From positions 186,001-250,000 of the forward strand of contig CANKXO010000004.1 in the NCBI GenBank assembly GCA_947487765.1: 64,000 nt of DNA, written 5' to 3'. Made by a program: the position numbers and the translations under genes. This document shows, in pieces, positions 60,543 to 64,000 of the stretch. This stretch comes from an uncultured Pseudomonadales bacterium. Its GTDB lineage: Bacteria > Pseudomonadota > Gammaproteobacteria > Pseudomonadales > Cellvibrionaceae. The notes beneath the pieces were generated by a model that saw only the letters and a list, made by a program, of their open reading frames with translations, ran no database searches and had not been told where the DNA came from. How positions within the stretch are numbered: position 1 is the stretch's first letter; each line of letters begins with the position of its first letter.

Positions 60543-62630
60543 ATGGTTGAGCTAAAAATAATTAGGATGTTATTGACGCTATGTATAGTGTTTAGCGTTC
60601 TTGTTGGTTGTGGTGGCCAAGATGGAACTGGAAGACCTAATTCAGGTGGAGCTGCTGAGAAGTCAGTAACTTCCATAGGTTCGGTAACTAGTGAAAATAC
60701 ATTCACGGTAAACGGTATTGAATATGACACCGCTGCTGCAGAAATTTTAATTGATAATGAACCAAGCGAGCTGGGCAACTCAGCTTTAGGTCAGATTGCT
60801 ATTGTCAATGGAATATTAAATCAAGATGGTCAAACAGGTATTGCGACAACGATCAATTTTAATGCGAATGTTTTTGGCCCCGTTGAAGAAATAAATTACG
60901 CTGACCAATATTTTAGAATCCTTGGTCAAACTATTCATATGACTCGCGACACTATTTACGTGGGTGAGCAATTGTTAACTATGCATGACATTAGAGAAGG
61001 ATATTCTCTACGAGTCATGGGATATGTTTTAGCTGGAGGCAATTTGTTTGCCAGTTACATTGAGCGTATTGTTCTTGATGAAGCCGTGCGACCTGGTGAA
61101 GGGGGTAATCCTTTTTATGAAGTAAATGGGAGAATTAGCAATCTCAATATTGATTCCATGACATTTGAAATTAATGGATTCATGATTGACTACAGCAATA
61201 TTGTTATGTTGGAAGTGCTGGAAAATGGAATGCAAGTTGAAGTGCTGGGGGCAGAAGTTAACGATAATGATAAATTTATTGCGGCCGCCGTCAACGTATT
61301 GAGGATTGAATTACCAGATCCAGATACTCGTATTGAATTGGAAGGTTTTGTCACTCAGTTTCAGGCATTGAATGATTTTGAAATAAATGGTGTACGAATT
61401 CGAGCTGATATAAATGATACTGTATTTGTTGGAGGTGCTTCAGATGCTGTCGATGTGAATAGGCAAATTGAAGTTGAAGGCTATTTTGATAATGACGGAG
61501 TGTTAGTCGCTGAAAGAGTTATTATCGTCGCGTCTTTTTTAACAAGCCATGAGCATGGTGATCAGCTCAATTCTGATACGGTGACATTCGTATGGGCAGA
61601 TGTTGATGCGGATGAATATCAACTTGTAATTGTAAATAATCAAAACACTATTTTTAGCGAATATTTTGATGGACGGATAACATCTGCGACTATCAGTAAC
61701 CTTCCTGTAAATGAAGCTTTTCTTTCAGTAGAAATAGCGACTAGGCGAGGAAGTTTATGGCAGGCCCAAGCTTATGCAATCATATCAAGTGATGTATTGC
61801 CTAATGCAGAATTACTCATACACCACGATGGAGATATATTGACATCACCTGAAGTGGATTTCAGGTGGACAGATGTTGATGCGGACGAGTATCGAATATA
61901 CGTAGAAAGTAATGGAAATATTATTCATGATCAAATATATGATAGAGGAACAATATCGGCCCTAGTAGAAAATTTACCTGCTAATGGTGCTGAAATATTC
62001 TTCCTGCTGTATACGCGTCATGGTGATGGATGGGCGTTCAGAGTTTACAATTTTATTAGTCAGAATGCACTGGATAATGCTTATCTACTGAGCCATGTAG
62101 ATGGTGATGTTCTAAACTCAGATTCTGTAATGCTGACGTGGGCTGATGTCAATGCTGATAGTTACCAGTTGGAAATATACAGTCACTCAAATGAATTATT
62201 TTCACAGTCATTCGATGGGCAAATAACCAGTGCATTTGTAGAGGGTTTGCCTATTAATGGTGCGGAATTGCGGGTTGTATTAACAACTATGCATGGTCAA
62301 GGCTCAGTAAGTAGAACGACTTATCTTACAAGCCAAGAAATTTTGGAGGTTTCAACTTTCTTGGATCATACTGATGGCGATGTGTTTACAACGAAAGATA
62401 TCGAGCTACATTGGGCTAATGTGAATGCCGATGAATATCGGATAGATATCAGGGAAGATGTAGAGAATGGTTATTTAGTTTATTCTGAGCGCTTTGACAA
62501 TCAAGCCACTTCTACTTTAATTAAATATTTACCGAATGATGGTGAACGGCTATTTTTTAGATTGTCGACTCGCCACGGGCAAGGGTGGGCTGACCGCCAT
62601 TATGAGTTTTCTATTATTGCAGAAGATTAG
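60543..62630 (+). CDS. DUF5666-type lipoprotein with four repeated C-terminal modules
   Basis: A 695-residue lipoprotein (lipobox SVLVGCGG, Cys near residue 24). The first 340 residues contain DUF5666-like beta segments (IGSVTSENTFTVNGIEYD, VFGPVEEINYADQYFRILGQ, FEINGFMIDYSNIVM). The rest is four repeats of 85-90 residues, each with an HxDGDxL opening, WADVDADEY-like centre, TSAxVxxLPxNGAE and TRHGxGW. They look like beta-sandwich modules. A surface or periplasmic structural protein is likely. I prefer the ATG giving MVELKII; a TTG 18 bases earlier is possible. Confidence 0.75.
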   Translation: MVELKIIRMLLTLCIVFSVLVGCGGQDGTGRPNSGGAAEKSVTSIGSVTSENTFTVNGIEYDTAAAEILIDNEPSELGNSALGQIAIVNGILNQDGQTGIATTINFNANVFGPVEEINYADQYFRILGQTIHMTRDTIYVGEQLLTMHDIREGYSLRVMGYVLAGGNLFASYIERIVLDEAVRPGEGGNPFYEVNGRISNLNIDSMTFEINGFMIDYSNIVMLEVLENGMQVEVLGAEVNDNDKFIAAAVNVLRIELPDPDTRIELEGFVTQFQALNDFEINGVRIRADINDTVFVGGASDAVDVNRQIEVEGYFDNDGVLVAERVIIVASFLTSHEHGDQLNSDTVTFVWADVDADEYQLVIVNNQNTIFSEYFDGRITSATISNLPVNEAFLSVEIATRRGSLWQAQAYAIISSDVLPNAELLIHHDGDILTSPEVDFRWTDVDADEYRIYVESNGNIIHDQIYDRGTISALVENLPANGAEIFFLLYTRHGDGWAFRVYNFISQNALDNAYLLSHVDGDVLNSDSVMLTWADVNADSYQLEIYSHSNELFSQSFDGQITSAFVEGLPINGAELRVVLTTMHGQGSVSRTTYLTSQEILEVSTFLDHTDGDVFTTKDIELHWANVNADEYRIDIREDVENGYLVYSERFDNQATSTLIKYLPNDGERLFFRLSTRHGQGWADRHYEFSIIAED

Positions 62631-62797
62631 AGAGTGTTTTAAGAAGGCAATATAGATTATATTGCTCTCTTAAAAATGAGAAACTACCGTTAAAAAACAC
62701 TAAAGAAAAAATACTTTGCTTAGTTAGATGTGGTTTTCATCTTGTAATTTGCCACGAATCAATGAGTTTATTTGTAATATTAAAGAGCACTAAAGTA

Positions 62798-63583
62798 ATG
62801 ATTATATCTATTTACCAAGTTGATGCCTTTGCCAGCCATGTCTTTTCGGGTAACCCTGCAGCAGTATGTATATTAGATGAGTGGCTTGATGATGATGTTT
62901 TACAGAATATCGCAGCTGAAAACAACTTGGCTGAAACCGCTTATATTATAGAAAAAGAGCACGGATATGATCTTCGTTGGTTTACTCCTGAAGTTGAAAT
63001 AGATCTTTGTGGACATGCAACGTTAGCGAGTGCTTATATTGTTTTTGAATTCCTTAAGCCAGATATAAGTGTTGTATCGTTTAACACCATGAGTGGTGAG
63101 TTGATTGTTTCTCGAAATGATACTGGCATGCTAAGTATGGATTTTCCTTCAAGGGCGCCTGTTCAGGCAGCCGCCAATGACCTTTTTGAGGAGGCTTTGG
63201 GTTGTGCTCCTATTGAAGTGTGGAAATCGAGAGATTACTTGCTGTTGCTTAATTCTGAAAGTGAAGTGAAAAGCCTTAATCCAAATATGGAAAAGTTGAA
63301 AGAGATTGATGATTGTTTTGCCGTAATTGTGACTGCAAGGGGCGATAGCGTTGATTTCGTTTCACGATTCTTTGCGCCCAATGCAGGTATACCAGAAGAC
63401 CCTGTTACAGGTTCTGCCCATTGTACATTAATACCTTTTTGGGCTGGCCGATTAAGCACGAATACCTTACATGCAAAGCAAATTTCTCAGAGAACAGGAG
63501 AGTTGTTTTGTGAAAATAAGGGAGATCGAGTTACTATTAGTGGTTACGCAACCTTGTTTTTAAAAGGAGAAATATATCTGTAA
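62798..63583 (+). CDS. PhzF-family isomerase-like protein
   Basis: A 261-residue PhzF-like enzyme. IYQVDAFASHVFSGNPAAVC is the family opening, followed by NNLAETAYIIEKE with the conserved Glu, DLRWFTPEVEIDLCGHATLA and FFAPNAGIPEDPVTGSAHCT. PhzF isomerises an intermediate of phenazine synthesis; most family members, including this one without other phz genes, have unknown substrates. The ATG with AAAGAG upstream was chosen over an earlier one that would add 12 residues. Confidence 0.88.
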   Translation: MIISIYQVDAFASHVFSGNPAAVCILDEWLDDDVLQNIAAENNLAETAYIIEKEHGYDLRWFTPEVEIDLCGHATLASAYIVFEFLKPDISVVSFNTMSGELIVSRNDTGMLSMDFPSRAPVQAAANDLFEEALGCAPIEVWKSRDYLLLLNSESEVKSLNPNMEKLKEIDDCFAVIVTARGDSVDFVSRFFAPNAGIPEDPVTGSAHCTLIPFWAGRLSTNTLHAKQISQRTGELFCENKGDRVTISGYATLFLKGEIYL

Positions 63584-63892
63584 TTATTAGGGTCTTCCAG
63601 GTGATTTATCAATGTTAAGGTTTTGAAATGCTGAAAATAAATCCTTTGCATAAATTCAAGATGGATTTAACTTCTCTTCTCGTTCATTAAAATAGCAATA
63701 TAGAACAATTCTTTGCCAGTTTTTGATGTTGAATATTGTTGCGCAATGTAACAATATTCATGTTTTCATTGTTGTATATAAACTGATTGCTAATTTCAAA
63801 AATTAAAAAACCTACAATATTTTATGTTAATTGACTAAGTTGACGTATTAAAAAAACTTGTGTTTTTGGTGGTTGTTAGCAAAGGATACCTT
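63584..63892. other. 309-base intergenic region with one inverted repeat
   Basis: No gene seen. GAATATTGTT and AACAATATTC (63731-63759) form perfect 10-base inverted arms with a 9-base loop, followed by AT-rich DNA. It may be a terminator for the PhzF gene or an operator for the next gene. Confidence 0.45.
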
Positions 63893-64000
63893 ATGGATTT
63901 GGTGCGTTCGAAAACTTGTCATTATATCGGTAGTTTGAGTAATAAAAATAAAGTACTGCTTATTTTTATTGTTGCCTTTGTTGTTAGAGTTGTAGGTATT
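63893..64000 (+). CDS. Start of a membrane-protein gene, truncated at window edge
   Basis: An ATG with AAGGA eight bases upstream opens a frame that stays open for 36 codons to the right edge. The N-terminus is basic, then a hydrophobic segment begins (VLLIFIVAFVVRVVG). This resembles the start of polytopic glycosyltransferases of the PMT/ArnT type, but the fragment is too short to name it. Confidence 0.6.
   Translation, partial: MDLVRSKTCHYIGSLSNKNKVLLIFIVAFVVRVVGI

Noticed and set aside
1-64000. CRISPR array, rRNA operon, complete insertion sequence
   Set aside because: No regularly spaced repeats, rRNA or transposase gene were seen anywhere in the window.
1-64000. Type VI secretion or contact-dependent inhibition machinery
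   Set aside because: No VgrG, PAAR, Hcp, Rhs, CdiA or CdiB gene is present, so delivery of the candidate toxins by such systems is not claimed.

Overview
The window is a chromosomal segment of an AT-leaning Gram-negative gammaproteobacterium. The housekeeping blocks (HAD phosphatase, rppH-ptsP, NRDE protein, lgt-thyA-folA, ilvD; mutY-yggX; pqiABC; azlCD) resemble the gene order I remember from Pseudomonas and its marine relatives. A marine Pseudomonadales/Cellvibrionales-type host is therefore my inference; no rRNA or other species-level marker is present.

Layout. 1-1.9 kb: a minus-strand cluster of one 277-residue protein followed by two complete and one partial small lipoproteins. 2.1-5.3 kb: a VOC protein, a PP2C phosphatase/Ser-Thr kinase fusion and a formate/nitrite channel with a possible sigma-54 promoter. 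5.4-10.6 kb: gene remnants (tectonin-like and LuxR tails), an SMP-30-like periplasmic protein, a GlcG/HbpS protein divergent from a LysR regulator, and an overlapping RsbQ-like hydrolase plus PAS-GGDEF cyclase. 10.9-13.9 kb: a LysM protein with a colicin-like hydrophobic C-terminus followed by four tandem membrane-protein paralogues. 14-24.4 kb: accessory enzymes and regulators (pirin, LysR, dienelactone hydrolase, ClbS/DfsB, OYE), several gene tails, and a large cadherin/beta-propeller lipoprotein. 24.4-29.5 kb: tRNA-Phe with a direct repeat, an Lrp regulator, a gate-domain transporter, and mutY-yggX. 29.6-40.5 kb: iron block with a strong Fur box, DUF4856 protein, fatty acid hydroxylase, FbpA-FbpB-SPFH-FbpC, then gcvH, HDOD and an imelysin lipoprotein. 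40.7-53.4 kb: core block. 53.6-55.5 kb: a YafU-like hydrophobic protein with two membrane-protein partners. 55.5-64 kb: EAL-CBS-GGDEF protein, ilvD, DUF6502/DUF5666 pair, PhzF protein and the start of a membrane-protein gene.

Main discovery candidate. Three unrelated loci (left edge, 11-14 kb, 53.6-55.5 kb) share one architecture: a toxin-like gene, an immunity-like gene overlapping or nearly abutting its 3' end, then extra divergent immunity copies. Most extra copies are preceded by a leftover piece of the 3' end of a toxin gene. In the LysM locus all three extra copies carry such a tail, ending in variants of SGVDRLCN-stop. In the YafU-like locus a 38-codon tail begins exactly after the first immunity stop codon. 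In the lipoprotein locus a WSxxWK-stop tail overlaps the second lipoprotein start. The tails differ in sequence from the resident toxin, as expected if displaced toxin alleles left their immunity genes behind or if cassettes were captured by recombination through the tail. No secretion-system genes are in the window, so the delivery route is unknown.

The window also holds several fossil gene tails (LuxR, tectonin, CobW-like, ArsR), a degenerate GGTCTGACCC-type repeat near some of them, and a hairpin repeat shared between 18.6 kb and the tRNA-Phe flank.
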